NCBI GenBank assembly: GCA_002104905.1
Contig: MCFE01000889.1
Coordinates: forward strand, 1 to 28,165
From: Basidiobolus meristosporus CBS 931.73
Taxonomy: Eukaryota > Basidiobolomycota > Basidiobolomycetes > Basidiobolales > Basidiobolaceae
Direction: 5' to 3'
Length of the DNA: 28,165 nt
Shown here: positions 10,201 to 19,332 of the stretch, in pieces
Numbering within the stretch: the stretch's first letter is position 1
Layout of the letters: the number at the start of each line of letters is the position of its first letter
Notes under the pieces: model-generated
Told to the model about the DNA's origin: nothing
The model's input: the letters and a program-made list of their open reading frames with translations, nothing else
The model's database searches: none
Made by a program: the position numbers and the translations under genes

Positions 10201-11170
10201 GTTATTTCAGGCCTCTTTTACAGTCTGGGGCTCATCAGTATGGACTGAATACGCATAGGCTAAGTTGGTACCCTCATTGATATAGGAATTTGGGCTATTT
10301 GATGTCTGATTGGATCTCCAGGCATTTGATACTGGAATGATCACTTCTATGATTTTCCTGGGCACTGCTTTGGGCTGAACAATGGTTGTAGAGTCCTCTG
10401 GAGTGAAAAAACTCTTGTAGTATTGTACTGATTCAATGCTGACAATTGGTGGACTTAAGTTCAGATTTTTGTCATCATCTGATGTCATATTTTGTGAAAA
10501 TTTTTGTTTTTCATCAAATAACCCATCTGTGGACTTGATTAGCTTCTTTACTTTGGTATTGTAGAGTCAGTATGCTTTACTCTTGTTGCAGTAACCCTAA
10601 AATATGCATTTTACACTTTTTGTCTCAAATTTTGACTGGTTTTGGGGTAGTTTCTTAGCAAATGCTGTACACCAAAATACTCTTAGATGTTCTGCACTTG
10701 GTCTGTATCTGTACCATGCTTCAAATGGAGTAGAATCATGAAGTATTCTGTTATAGCTCCTATTCTCAGTTATACAGCAATGGCAACTGATTGTGCCCAA
10801 AGATCATAGGATAATTTTTGATCATGGATCATAGACCTTGCCATATCAATTATTGATCTGCTAGCATGTTCTGCTACTCCATTTTGCTGTAGAGAGTATG
10901 ATACAGTAGTCTCTTGCTTTCTCCTATGAATTTTGCAGATGTGGATGAAGAGTTTTGAGGTATATACTCCACCATTGTCAGAGTGGATTTTCTTGACTTT
11001 TGCACCAGCTTCTCTCTGAACCATGGCTTTAAGCTCCTTGAACTTAGACAGAGCTTTTTCCTTCCTCTCCATGAAGTTGACCCATGTGTATCTTGTACAA
11101 GCATCAATAATGGTGATTAAATACTTACCAGGACTCATACAAAATTTGGTGATTAGCTGCCAACCACTTC
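10201..11170 (-). pseudogene. copia B integrase, 5'-truncated
   Basis: The integrase core on the - strand starts at KYLITIIDACTRYTW (near 11110), then the second catalytic Asp in HSDNGG (near 10985) and the Glu in NGVAEH (near 10870). The first Asp segment, seen in D as HLDLCGP, is absent, as is the zinc domain. A linker between integrase and RT (PPIVSIESV, PVSNAW) follows down to 10207. Stops and frame changes break it near 10780 and 10600. The upstream neighbour is the gypsy-type gag of F, so this junction (between about 11150 and 11340) is a rearrangement and not the native start of copia. Confidence 0.8.
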
Positions 11171-11439
11171 CCTCAAAAATTGCAACTGGATACTTTGAGA
11201 AACACCGCTGAATACCAGCTAAATACTGTTAGAATACCACCAGATTACTAGCTGAAAATCCAATGCGTTCCAAGACTCCATTCAAGTATATTAGCTTTCC
11301 TGAGTTTGATGTCATTTGAGATAGGCTTTTTTCTGTCATATGAAAGGTGAGTGCTGAGTACTTTTCAAGTTCATCCTCCATGTTACTATGCTCAAGGGCT
11401 TTAACAAGGTTGAAGGTGCTCGATTGCTTGTGTCCAATT

Positions 11440-11939
11440 CATCTCTGAGGGCAGTACTTTGCAGTATGTCCATGCTGGTGGCAATTAAAGCAAAGTCCTT
11501 TCTTCTTACATTCTTCTGAGGTAGGATTCTTCTGAATAGCATCTATTTCTATCAGCATTGCTTCAGATTGTCTTCTTTCATAGTGGTTGTAGCCTCTTTG
11601 ATTAGTCATTGTAGGCTTCCCAACTCCAAACATAGCTGAATCAGAGTCAATGGCCATCCAGATGGCTTCTTCAATAGTCTGAGGTCTTCAATAATTCACA
11701 TTGTTGCAAGTCCTTTCTTTCAAGCCATTGATAGAGTATTCCACTTGATCCAGGGGTTCCATTATGTCAGCTTGTACAAGTAGAAAACTACATTCATATA
11801 TGTACTCATGAACCAGTCCTTTCTGCCTAAGTATCTTCAAATTTCTTCTTAGTAGTTTCTGCAGGTGTGGGGGTTCAAGAGCATCCTGAATTTCCAACGC
11901 AAACTCATTCCAGATTGAGAATATAGAGCGTCCCATCAT
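11440..11939 (-). pseudogene. gag: element F Gag, C-terminal part
   Basis: This is the second half of a gypsy-type capsid (Retrotrans_gag-like): W-x-EF-x-LEI, LQKLLRRNLKILRQKG, VHEYIYE, a YSINGLKE segment, then RPQTIEEAIWMA, and a CCHC knuckle CFNCHQHGHTAKYC near 11450-11491. One stop separates NNVNY from RPQT. It is not the gag of copia B, whose relative D has a copia-type gag. The first half lies at 16866-17111; between them sit copia C and a solo LTR. The frame can be followed through about 40 codons on the near side of the break (11940-11979 and 12348-12386), where AAPYLADAALLQ and HNKIRSAT appear, typical of the missing middle of such gags. Confidence 0.8.
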
Positions 11940-11979
11940 GGTGGCTGACCTGATCTTGTTGTGTTACTGTAGTAAAGCT

Positions 11980-12347
11980 TGTTATGATCGGCCGCTTGAA
12001 TGTTTAAGTTGGATCAGTTTTTAGTCAAATCAATTAGTATATGTTTAGGATATCTGGATATCAGTATTATTTATGAAATCAGTAGCATTAGTCAGCAAAT
12101 GAATCAGTAGATTCTTATCAGACAGAAATAGATATATTAAGTAAGATCTAATTGTGTGATGATGATGCAATCAAATGAGTCATCAGCCACAACCTACATT
12201 ATGAAATACAATTAGTCAGCAATTGATATGGCAAAATGTATATAAGGAGCTACTGGAATCTCAATAAAAATCAGTTCAAGTTTTAGTGAATACAATACTA
12301 GCTAAACTCCCTGTTCCTCTACAACTCTTATACCAAGACTTGTAACA
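11980..12347 (+). repeat. solo LTR of F family, opposite orientation
   Basis: The 368-bp unit starts TGTTATG and ends GTAACA and matches the F 5' LTR (17170-17538) in inverted orientation. It is flanked on both sides by AGCT (11976-11979 and 12348-12351), a likely 4-bp target duplication. It has a TATA-like GTATATAAGGAGCT near 12238 and AATAAA near 12263. No internal F sequence follows on either side in the right orientation, so it is a solo LTR, inserted into the gag of another F copy. Confidence 0.8.
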
Positions 12348-12391
12348 AGCTGCATCTGCCAGGTAAGGGGCTGCCTAACATAACTTGCTCT

Positions 12392-12757
12392 TATTGCAAT
12401 TTAAGTAGTGATTTGAATATAAGGAATTTATCAAGATACGGTGATATTAGTTGAACTGTCATTAGTTTATAAAGAGGATCAGAATTTATACCTTTGTAGA
12501 AGTAACACAGCTGCAACACTTAGTAAGGAGGGTTTCTTAACATTCAGGGGCATTCTGTAACAGTTACAGGGTTAGTACAGAATGTTTGGTAAAAAGTGTT
12601 AATTTGATCTTCACTGCAGGGGAATAATCATGGGTTCATTGATATGAAGAAACTGGCAAGGTTAGGGCTGTCAACAAGTCCTACAGTGACCATGACTAGT
12701 CTAGATATGTTAAGTTTTTAGCTGATGAAAGATACCAAATAGTCCAGTATTTCAACA
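12392..12757 (-). repeat. 3' LTR of copia C
   Basis: 366 bp on the - strand, from TGTTGAAATACTGG to TTGCAATA. It follows a polypurine stretch CGGGAG at 12758-12763, the usual plus-strand priming signal, right after the end of RNase H. It aligns along its full length with the solo LTR at 13178-13545. The 5 bp beyond it, GCTCT (12387-12391), nearly match GCTTT at 16866-16870 on the other side of C, with one transition. Confidence 0.85.
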
Positions 12758-12763
12758 CTCCCG

Positions 12764-13620
12764 TCAACTAAACAATTTCTTAATCCTGATTTCTCTCAGA
12801 GATATCTCAAATTGTGGTCTAGCTAGGTGTTTCATCAATATATTTGCCACCATTTTGTCAGTTGGACAGTAAGTTAACTCTACTAAGTTATTTTCTACAG
12901 CTTCCCTAACAAAGTGGTGTTGTAATACTATGTGCTTAGTTCTGGCATCATTAGTAGAATTCCTAGCTAATGCAATACAACTCTGATTATTTTTGTAAAT
13001 ACATGTTGGTTCATCTGAATTGAAGCCTCAGTCTTTGAATAATTTCCATAGCCATATAGCCTCCTTAGTTGCTTTGCAAGCAGCGATATATTCAGCTTCA
13101 GTTATAGATAGGGCCACAGTTGGTTGTTTCTTGCAATTCCAAGTAATAGAAGTACCAACATAAAGAAATACACACCCTTTTGCAATTTAAGAAGTGATTG
13201 GGATAGAGTAGCCTATCAAGAAATAGTGATAATAGTTGATCTGTTGTTTATTAACAAAGAAGCTCAGTATTTTTACCTTTGTAGAAGTAATACAGCTGTA
13301 GCACTAAGCAAGGAGGGTTTCTCAGTATTCAGGAGCATTCTGTAACAGTTTCAGGGCTAGTACATAATAGATAGTAGTAGTGCTAATTTGATCCTGACTA
13401 TAGGGGATTAATCATAAGATCATAGATCTGAAGAAAGGGGCAAAGTTAGAGCTGTAAATTAGTCCAACAGTGACCAAGACTAGTCCAGAATTGTTAGGTA
13501 AATTTTTAGCTGCAGAATGATACAAAATAGTCTAATATTTCAACATACCCAACAGTAGAGCAACTTTCAATTAGATCCCCATCCTAATCTGAATCACTAT
13601 AACTATCAAATTTCAGCCTA
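12764..13620 (-). pseudogene. copia C RNase H, split by a solo LTR
   Basis: On the - strand the N-terminal part reads KFDSYSDSD and then STVGY near 13560; the rest resumes at about 13172 with VFLYVGTSITWNCKKQ, ALSITEAEYIAACKATKEA (near 13090), and ends with NQSCIALARN, KHIVLQHHF, NNLVELTYCPTDKM near 12850-12980. The solo LTR 13178-13545 interrupts it between STVGY and VFL. A stop replaces the residue after YSDSD. The polypurine signal and 3' LTR follow directly. Confidence 0.8.
13178..13545 (-). repeat. solo LTR of C family inside copia C
   Basis: The 368-bp LTR runs from TGTTGAAATATT to TTGCAAAA on the - strand and matches the C 3' LTR. Flanks on the + strand are CACCC (13173-13177) and TACCC (13546-13550), a 5-bp target duplication with one C/T change. 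Removing it restores a continuous RNase H reading frame across the joint, which confirms the boundaries. Confidence 0.85.
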
Positions 13621-14720
13621 TTAGCTGCTCCAGAGTATTGCAGTACCATATCTATGGTACCTTGTAGATATCTTAAAATTGGCTTAACTGCTGTATTTGA
13701 TTGGATCCATAATTCTGCATAAACTGACTTACTTTTCCAACTGCCACTGCAATATCAGGACATGTAGATACCATCAAGTACATCAGACTACCAACCATTG
13801 ATTTATAAGGAAAGTTCTGGACTATATTTGAACTGTTTTCACTTAAAACTTGCTGAGATTTACTCAATTTTAGATTATTGTCCATCTGGGTAGCTGCAGG
13901 CTAGCCATTTTCCATTTGGAAGCATCTAAGATTGTTGCTGAAGTACTTGGACTGATTCAGCACAACTTTCTGCTTAGGTATGTTGGAATTCACTTCAATT
14001 CTAAGAAAATATCTCAATTTTCCAAGATCTTTCATCTCAAACTTGCTGAAGAGATCTGATTTGGTCTGTTTAACTTCATCCTGATCATCAGTAGCTATTA
14101 TTAGGTTGTCCACACACAGAACTAGGATAATTAGACCTTTTTTGAGCGATTTGACATATATTTCTGTGACAAGCAGTGGTACAAATAAACCCAATCTCCT
14201 CTAGATATGTGTCAATTTTGTTATACCATGCTCTAGGTGCCTGCTTAAGTCTATACAAAAGTTTTTTGAGTCTGCATACCTTATGGGGGCCATTCAGATT
14301 GGTAAAACCTTCTGGTTGCTCCATATATTTAGTTTCTTGTAAATCCCCATTCAGAAATGCTGTTTTGACGTCTATTTGGTGTAGATCTACGCTGTGTACA
14401 GCTGCCAGGGCTAGAACTGTCCAAATGGAGTTAAACTTTGCAACCAGAGCAAATGTATCCTTAAAGTCTATATCCTGGATCTAACAATAGCCTTTAGCCA
14501 CCAATCTAGCCTTGTACTTATCAAAAATACCATATGAGGTTATCTTGATCTTGTAGACCCAACTACATCCTATTGGCTCTCCCCAGTTTGGTAAATCTAC
14601 CAGTTCCCACATTTTTGCTTTGAACAGTGATTGATACTCCTCCTGTATGGCTTGTTGCAACAAAGAAGCATCTGGACTTTGCATTGCCTGTTCCAGATAC
14701 TGAGATTTTGCACATAAGGC
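13621..14720 (-). pseudogene. pol: copia C reverse transcriptase
   Basis: Clear copia RT on the - strand: YQSLFKAKMWELVDLP (near 14620), WVYKIK and YKARLVAKGY (near 14500), IDVKTAFLNGDL (near 14350) with the first catalytic Asp, YRLKQAPRAWY (near 14240), then the second box reading LCVDNLIIA (near 14110) where the family has LYVDDLIIA. The second Asp is Asn (AAC at 14105-14107 on the - strand). Later motifs include FEMKDLGKLRYFLRIEV (near 14020) and YKSMVGSLMYLM (near 13790). A stop (near 14482) and frameshifts (near 14180 and 13900) interrupt it. Confidence 0.9.
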
Positions 14721-15690
14721 AAGATGAGCATTGTCATGATCATTGGATGTCTCTCACCAGGATCCAGGGGAACTGGTACAAATATCTTGTGTATCTGGCT
14801 GAGTTTGGTAAGTATCTTCTTCATTAGTGTTAATTGCATCATTGGGCAGCTGGCCAATGATTGCTGTGGCTTTCTGATCTGCATTCTCCTCATATACCAC
14901 ATTGCTGCTCTTGATTGGCTTCAGAATTTTGCCATCACACACTCTATAACCTTTAGTATCAACACAGTACCCAAGAAAGATCCCTTTTCTACTCTTTGGT
15001 TCCAGCTTTGAGTGTTTTTTGTCAGGGATGTGATAAACAATATCACTGGCAAAGATCCAGGGGAGCTGAAGGTCTGATTTTTTGCCTGTATATGCTTCAA
15101 AGGGTGTAGAAACACAAAGTGCTGTTGTTGGGCATCTTTTCTTGATGTATACTGTGGTAGCAACACATTCAGCCCAAAGCTTGTAGTCCATTCCCTTTTC
15201 AAGTAGCAACGATCATCCCATGTCTGCTATCAATCTATTTGCACATTCTGCTACTCCATTTTGCTATGGAGTATGTGGAACAGTGGTCAGCTGAACAATA
15301 CCAGTGGATGTGCAGTATTTTGCAAGCTCATTTGAGCAGTATTCCTCTCCATTGTCACTTTGAAGTATCTTTAACTTAAACCCAGCTTATGTTTCTGCCA
15401 TATTCTTAAAGTGTTTGAACATCTCCAAAGCCTCATTCTTGGTTTGGAGGAAGCATACCTATGTATATCTTTTCTTGTCATCAATAAACATCATGAAGTA
15501 TGTCTTGGCTCCAAAGGACAGTGTTCTCATGGGCCCACATATGTCTGAGTGTACAATAGCCAATATCTTGGTATTGTTAATGCCTCTTGAGCTTGTGAAA
15601 TGTTGCCTAGCTTGTTTGCCATATGAACATCCCTGAAGACATGCAGCTTGATCAGAATAGAGTAATTTTGGCCTAAAACAAACTCATTTT
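14721..15690 (-). pseudogene. copia C integrase and linker
   Basis: The core begins with HSDICGPM (near 15540), the first catalytic Asp; the second is in LQSDNGEEY (near 15355); the Glu is in QNGVAECANR (near 15250), just after a stop. The C-terminal region WAECVATTVYIKKRCP (near 15160), a TPFEAYTGKKSDL segment, GIFLGY and VCDGKILK (near 14930) is the best preserved part, open from 15209 to 14754. It catalyses insertion of the cDNA. Stops and shifts between 15220 and 15700 make it a pseudogene. Confidence 0.85.
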
Positions 15691-15696
15691 CATCAG

Positions 15697-16200
15697 TTAG
15701 CTCATTTTCTGTTCTCCAACATGTCCTACCCCCCTGTGCCATGTCTCCCAGTGAGGTGCATCAGCTTCAGCAATGTTGGCATACTCTGGTACAATGGGCT
15801 TGCATTGTAACTTGTATGTATTGTGATCTCTGATTTCCAAAGCTAATTTTTGTCCATTTTCAATCAATATAGAGCAGTTCAGCTTACTAAGAACAAATTT
15901 CAGTCCCTGAGCATTTGCTTTACTGACTGAGTGTAGATTCTTAGCTATTCCAGGGATGTAGAGTACAGCAGTCAGTTTTGCTACTGTAACCCCCAAGATA
16001 TCACTCATATTTAGTAGTATAGAACCACTAGTGGTAGCCTACAGTGCAGAGTTGTGTCCCAGAAAACCTTTCTTATTGGAATAGTCTTCAAGTTGCCAAA
16101 CTACTCCTTTATACCACAAATATGCTGTGATGCTCCATAGTCAGTATACCACTCATTACTTTGGTTACTTGTACTCTCTTGTAGAGTTACAAATAACTGC
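15697..16200 (-). pseudogene. copia C protease and pre-integrase zinc region
   Basis: The protease active site reads WYTDYGASQHICG near 16130-16170, where the family has DSGAS or DTGAS; the Asp and Gly-Ala remain, and Tyr replaces Ser/Thr. It continues with VLYIPGIAKNLHSVSKA (near 15945), the usual end of copia protease. Then comes the pre-integrase zinc motif WHRGVGH (near 15730). A frame change occurs near 16010-16100. Confidence 0.8.
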
Positions 16201-16851
16201 TCATAAGTAGTTGTATGGTTTGCCTGCTCCAGTTTTTGTTTTTTGTCTGCTTGTTTCTTCTTGCATTCTCTTGCCCAGTGTCCTGGCTTCTTACAGTAGT
16301 TACAGCAATCAGGTTTTCTTTGGTTTTGTTGCTTTCCCTTCTTTCCTGTGTGCCTCTCTGAGCTATATGAAGCATTTTCTTCAATTTTCTCTGCTTGATT
16401 GTTACATCTGAATTCTTCATGCAGAAGTCTTCCTTTGACATAGTCTAAAGTCAGATTGTCTGCTTTGCTTTCAAAAGAAAGTATGAGTGGCTCATACTTT
16501 TCTGGTAGGCTGCAAAGCAGACAGAGTATCTTTTTCTTCATCTGGCTTCTTCCTCATGTTGAAGAATTTTTGTTTTAGATAAAGCTTGCTCAATACAGAT
16601 TTTACTCTAAAGATCTTCTCTGAGGATTTCCGTGCTGCTTTGGCAGTATTTGAAGCATGGATTTGTCCAATGAAGGAGTCTTGCAAATTGATACATATAA
16701 CATTAAAGGCCTTTCTCTCATTTGTTTAAAACTTCTCCACTTCTTCTGCTGTTCCCTTGGGCTCAACTCCTTTTTCTTTTACTATATTCCAAAGCTTTCT
16801 TTTCTCAAGGTGCATATGCTTTGTGATTCTCCAAGGTCTGTAACATGAAAC
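16201..16851 (-). pseudogene. gag: copia C Gag (UBN2-type with zinc knuckle)
   Basis: Segments on the - strand: LWNIVKEKGVEPKGT (near 16780), ERKAFNVICINLQDSFIGQI (near 16690), TAKAARKSSEKIF, LCSLPEKYEPLILSFE (near 16490), then a CCHC knuckle CNYCKKPGHWAREC near 16264-16305. These are the usual pieces of copia Gag. The start is missing because the leader was deleted along with the 5' LTR. Frames change near 16690 and 16540. Confidence 0.8.
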
Positions 16852-16865
16852 CTAATATTTCAACA

Positions 16866-17111
16866 GCTTTCTGAAACAATTCCCTTAGCCTTGAAAACTT
16901 CCTCAATCTGGAAGCGCCAAGTTCCCAGGTTTTGATTGACTCTACCATGATACTGGTTGACCTTCACACTAAAGCTGCTGTTGACAGGGTTTTGCTGGCT
17001 TTGGGCCATTGTAGTCATTCCCTGTTGCCAATGGCTAAGGATCTGGAGTAGCTGCTGCTGTTGGGCCATGATTTGCTGCATAGCATTCTTCCATTTTTGA
17101 TTTTTGGACAT
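16866..17111 (-). pseudogene. gag: element F Gag, N-terminal part
   Basis: It starts at ATG 17111, about 48 bp after the F primer-binding site. A Gln-rich stretch with three or more Gln-Gln runs (near 17030-17080) is followed by VKVNQYHGRVNQNLGTW and FQIEEVFKAKGI, the typical beginning of a gypsy-type capsid. It stops at 16866, exactly where the LTR start of copia C appears. The matching second half is at 11440-11939. Confidence 0.8.
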
Positions 17112-17157
17112 CTTAGGGGAGGCTTCTTCTCTCTTTAGGAGGGAGGTTTCTGGTTAT

Positions 17158-17169
17158 TGCTGCTACCAA
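17158..17169 (-). promoter_or_regulatory. primer-binding site of element F
   Basis: TTGGTAGCAGCA on the - strand follows the LTR end at once. TGG at position two pairs with tRNA CCA ends. It resembles but does not equal the common initiator-Met type TGGTATCAGAGC. Confidence 0.5.
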
Positions 17170-17538
17170 TGTGACAAGTATAGGTTTAAGGGTTGCACAG
17201 GAATATGGAGTTTAGCTAATATTATATTCACTAAAACTTGACCTGATTTACATTGAGGTTCCAACAGCTCCTTATATACATTTTGCTAGATCAATTGCTG
17301 ACTAGTTATATTTCTTAAAGCAGGTAGTGGCTGATGACTCATTGGATTGCTTCATCATCACCCAATAGGAATCTACATAATATATCTGTAACTATCTGAA
17401 AAGGATCTGCTTATTCATCTACTGACTAATACTGCTGATTTGATAGATAACACAGATTCACTGATAGGCTGTGCACATAACTAACTGATTTGACTCAAAA
17501 CTGATCCAACTTAAACATTCAAGCTGTAGTTCATAACA
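17170..17538 (-). repeat. 5' LTR of element F
   Basis: 369 bp on the - strand from TGTTATGAAC to TTGTCACA. It aligns with the inverted solo LTR 11980-12347 throughout. It contains ATGTATATAAGGAGCTG (near 17265-17285), a likely TATA box, and lies directly upstream of the F primer-binding site. Confidence 0.8.
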
Positions 17539-17595
17539 GGCATATAGTAAATATGGATATATGAGGATATGGTCATCCTTCTTGCACTACCAGAA

Positions 17596-18735
17596 CTGTC
17601 AGGTTGCCAGAAGAGTGCCAGCAAGGGAAAAGCAGGCCAAAACAGATGTGTCAGAGCAGAATTTATCCAGGAGAAAACTTAGTCCATTACAAGAAGCACT
17701 CAGACAGAGTAGCAGCAAAAGACCTGGCAGTGATAAAGGAAAAGGTAAAGGGGAAAATGTCTACCCAAGCCTGCAACAGGGAGGCCTGCAAAATAACTGC
17801 AGTTCTTGCCAATTTACACCGCAAGCCTGGGACAGACTGAATCCCATAAGAGCCAAGAAGAATTACCAACAATAAAATGGCTGTTTTTACAAGAGTTGGA
17901 AGCGCAGCCAGTTAAGCTACACTCCAGCAAGGTAGATGAGTTTGATGACAAAGACTATTTGTCTACCACAGCCTCCATTGTTAACAAAGCAGTAATCCCA
18001 CTGACACACAATGCTGCAATGTCAAGAGCTTGAAAGACTATCACAATGCCTTCAGTGGAATTTTGGAACATTAATAGCCACACCAAAAGGTTGCAGCACT
18101 TCTTCAAGAGAGGTGCTCAGAAAATGCACTGGAATACTGCAGGGATTTATTGCAAAGACTGGCAGATGAGGTGCTAGACCCTGCAGTGCCAGCTGAAGAC
18201 CAGGATGTGTGTGAACCAGTGAAGTAACAGTGGCATAAAGCCATTGGGTTCCCACCAAAGTTGTGGAATCAGGGCATTACAGCAGAGAAGCTTATTGAGT
18301 GGTGGATTTAAGTGGAGTTACTTGTTGAGTGTGGGGTTAGGCTTAATATTACTGTAGGATATAGGGACTTGTATAGGTCAGGACAATTGGCAATTGAGGT
18401 ACAAATGGAGTTGCAACAGAACTAAATCCATATGTACCCATGAAAAGTAAGGGAAACAGTTCAGTCAGGAAGTAAGGAGTGTATAAGAGAGGCAATAGCC
18501 ATATATGCACACAAATGTAGGAGGTAATATAGCGTCTGAGATCAAAAAGTGAGCAAATGGGCAGGGAACCAATCAAAAGCCACTTGTACATTGTTGTGAT
18601 CACAAATTTTGACTAAGTTTTTTGGGAAATCTGGGGTGCAATTTTTTTCAATGGTCTCTAGACAGTGCCCTGACAGGATCAGTACCTCTTAGTCACAAGA
18701 CTTGAACTTTGAGACTGCCATTTGATGGGATCACT
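17596..18735 (+). pseudogene. family X, copy 2, broken
   Basis: This copy is 5'-truncated near 17596 and runs on the + strand. It shows the VPAREKQAKTD repeat unit with LSRRK and QSSSK (17620-17740), the segments CSSC and QAWDRLNP (near 17800), HSSKVDEF (near 17920), and a degraded C-terminal block (INSHTKRLQHFF near 18070; LADEVLDPAV near 18165). Several frameshifts split it. TAA at 18225-18227 after CEPVK is in the same place as in copy 3. Non-coding homology to copy 1 goes on to about 18735, ending at TGATGGGATCA (18723-18733). F's LTR begins only 57 bp upstream. Confidence 0.6.
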
Positions 18736-18736
18736 A

Positions 18737-19332
18737 CAATAATTTCTCAAAGAGACTAAGAAGGTTTTCAAGGATGACTTTAGAACCCTTGATGCAGTGG
18801 GAGCAGTAACTACCCAAGTAAACCTCAGAAGCAGTAAAGGAAGTCATAAACTGACCATTGAAGAAGTACTCTAGGTTCCAAAAATAGTCAAGAACCTACT
18901 AGACTTGTTTTATCATTCCAGCTGATAATAGTGTCCAATAGTGCCATAGCATGCCACAGAGTGCCAGATGGTGCCATATAGTGCCAATTTGGGATCAAAA
19001 TTGACATGCATATGACCCTAAAGTTTCAAATTAATAACAAAATATACAGCACTTTCCAGCACTGTGATCAATGGCACAATGGAACAAGTCTACTATCTGT
19101 AGGCAAGGCCACTGCAGAAAGACTCAATTCCAACTTTGACAATCCTGGATGCAGGATCACTGATCAAAGTAGGGCTCATAATGATATGGGTATCAGAGAT
19201 CAGAATCTATATAAGTTGACTTACTTTTCATCATATCTGAAAGCTAATATGAGTAACTGGAATGAAGAAACACCAACTCTTTGGTGCATGAGATTTAGAC
19301 ACATCAGTTCTGATTATCTGGGCAAGATGATT
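18737..19332 (+). pseudogene. copia fragment E (protease end and pre-integrase)
   Basis: A piece of the B/D family: KVFKDDFRTLDAVGAVTTQV (near 18770), then LTIEEVL and VPKIVKNLL (near 18890), interrupted by a MITE, then SVGKATAERLNS (near 19095), LYKLTYFSSYLKANMSN (near 19210) and the pre-integrase zinc region WNEETPTLWCMRFRH (near 19260-19305). The first His of the zinc motif (LHWH in D) is replaced by Cys. An in-frame TAG precedes VPKIV. It is bounded by X copy 2 on the left and X copy 3 on the right. E supplies the part that is deleted in D. Confidence 0.8.
18902..19090. mobile_element. 189-bp MITE with phased TGCCA array
   Basis: Tips GACTTGTT and AACAAGTC form a perfect 8-bp inverted repeat; TA lies outside each tip, and CTACTA occurs at both joints (18896-18901 and 19090-19095). 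It interrupts the copia E codons for KNLL-SVGK, which join well without it. Inside, TGCCA occurs at 18942, 18952, 18962, 18972 and 18982, exactly ten bases apart. It belongs to the same family as the foldback at 8395-9126. Confidence 0.8.

Larger units (their letters stand above)
12392..16865 (-). mobile_element. Ty1/copia retrotransposon C, nested in F
   Basis: Order on the - strand is gag, protease, integrase, RT, RNase H, 3' LTR: the copia order. Its 5' end is the 14-bp LTR start (TGTTGAAATATTAG) at 16852-16865, after which internal sequence begins at once, so most of the 5' LTR and leader has been deleted. Flanks GCTTT and GCTCT look like a decayed 5-bp target duplication. The insertion splits F gag. 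Multiple stops and frameshifts, and an RT active-site change, make it inactive. Confidence 0.8.
11440..17538 (-). mobile_element. LTR retrotransposon F (gypsy-type gag), disrupted
   Basis: F comprises a 5' LTR (17170-17538), a primer-binding site, and a gag split into 16866-17111 and 11440-11979/12348-12386 by copia C and a solo LTR. Downstream of the zinc knuckle the sequence passes into copia B without any recognised F protease or RT, so pol and the 3' LTR of F are lost. With the capsid of gypsy type, F is probably a Ty3/gypsy element, but no pol domain is left to prove it. Confidence 0.65.
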
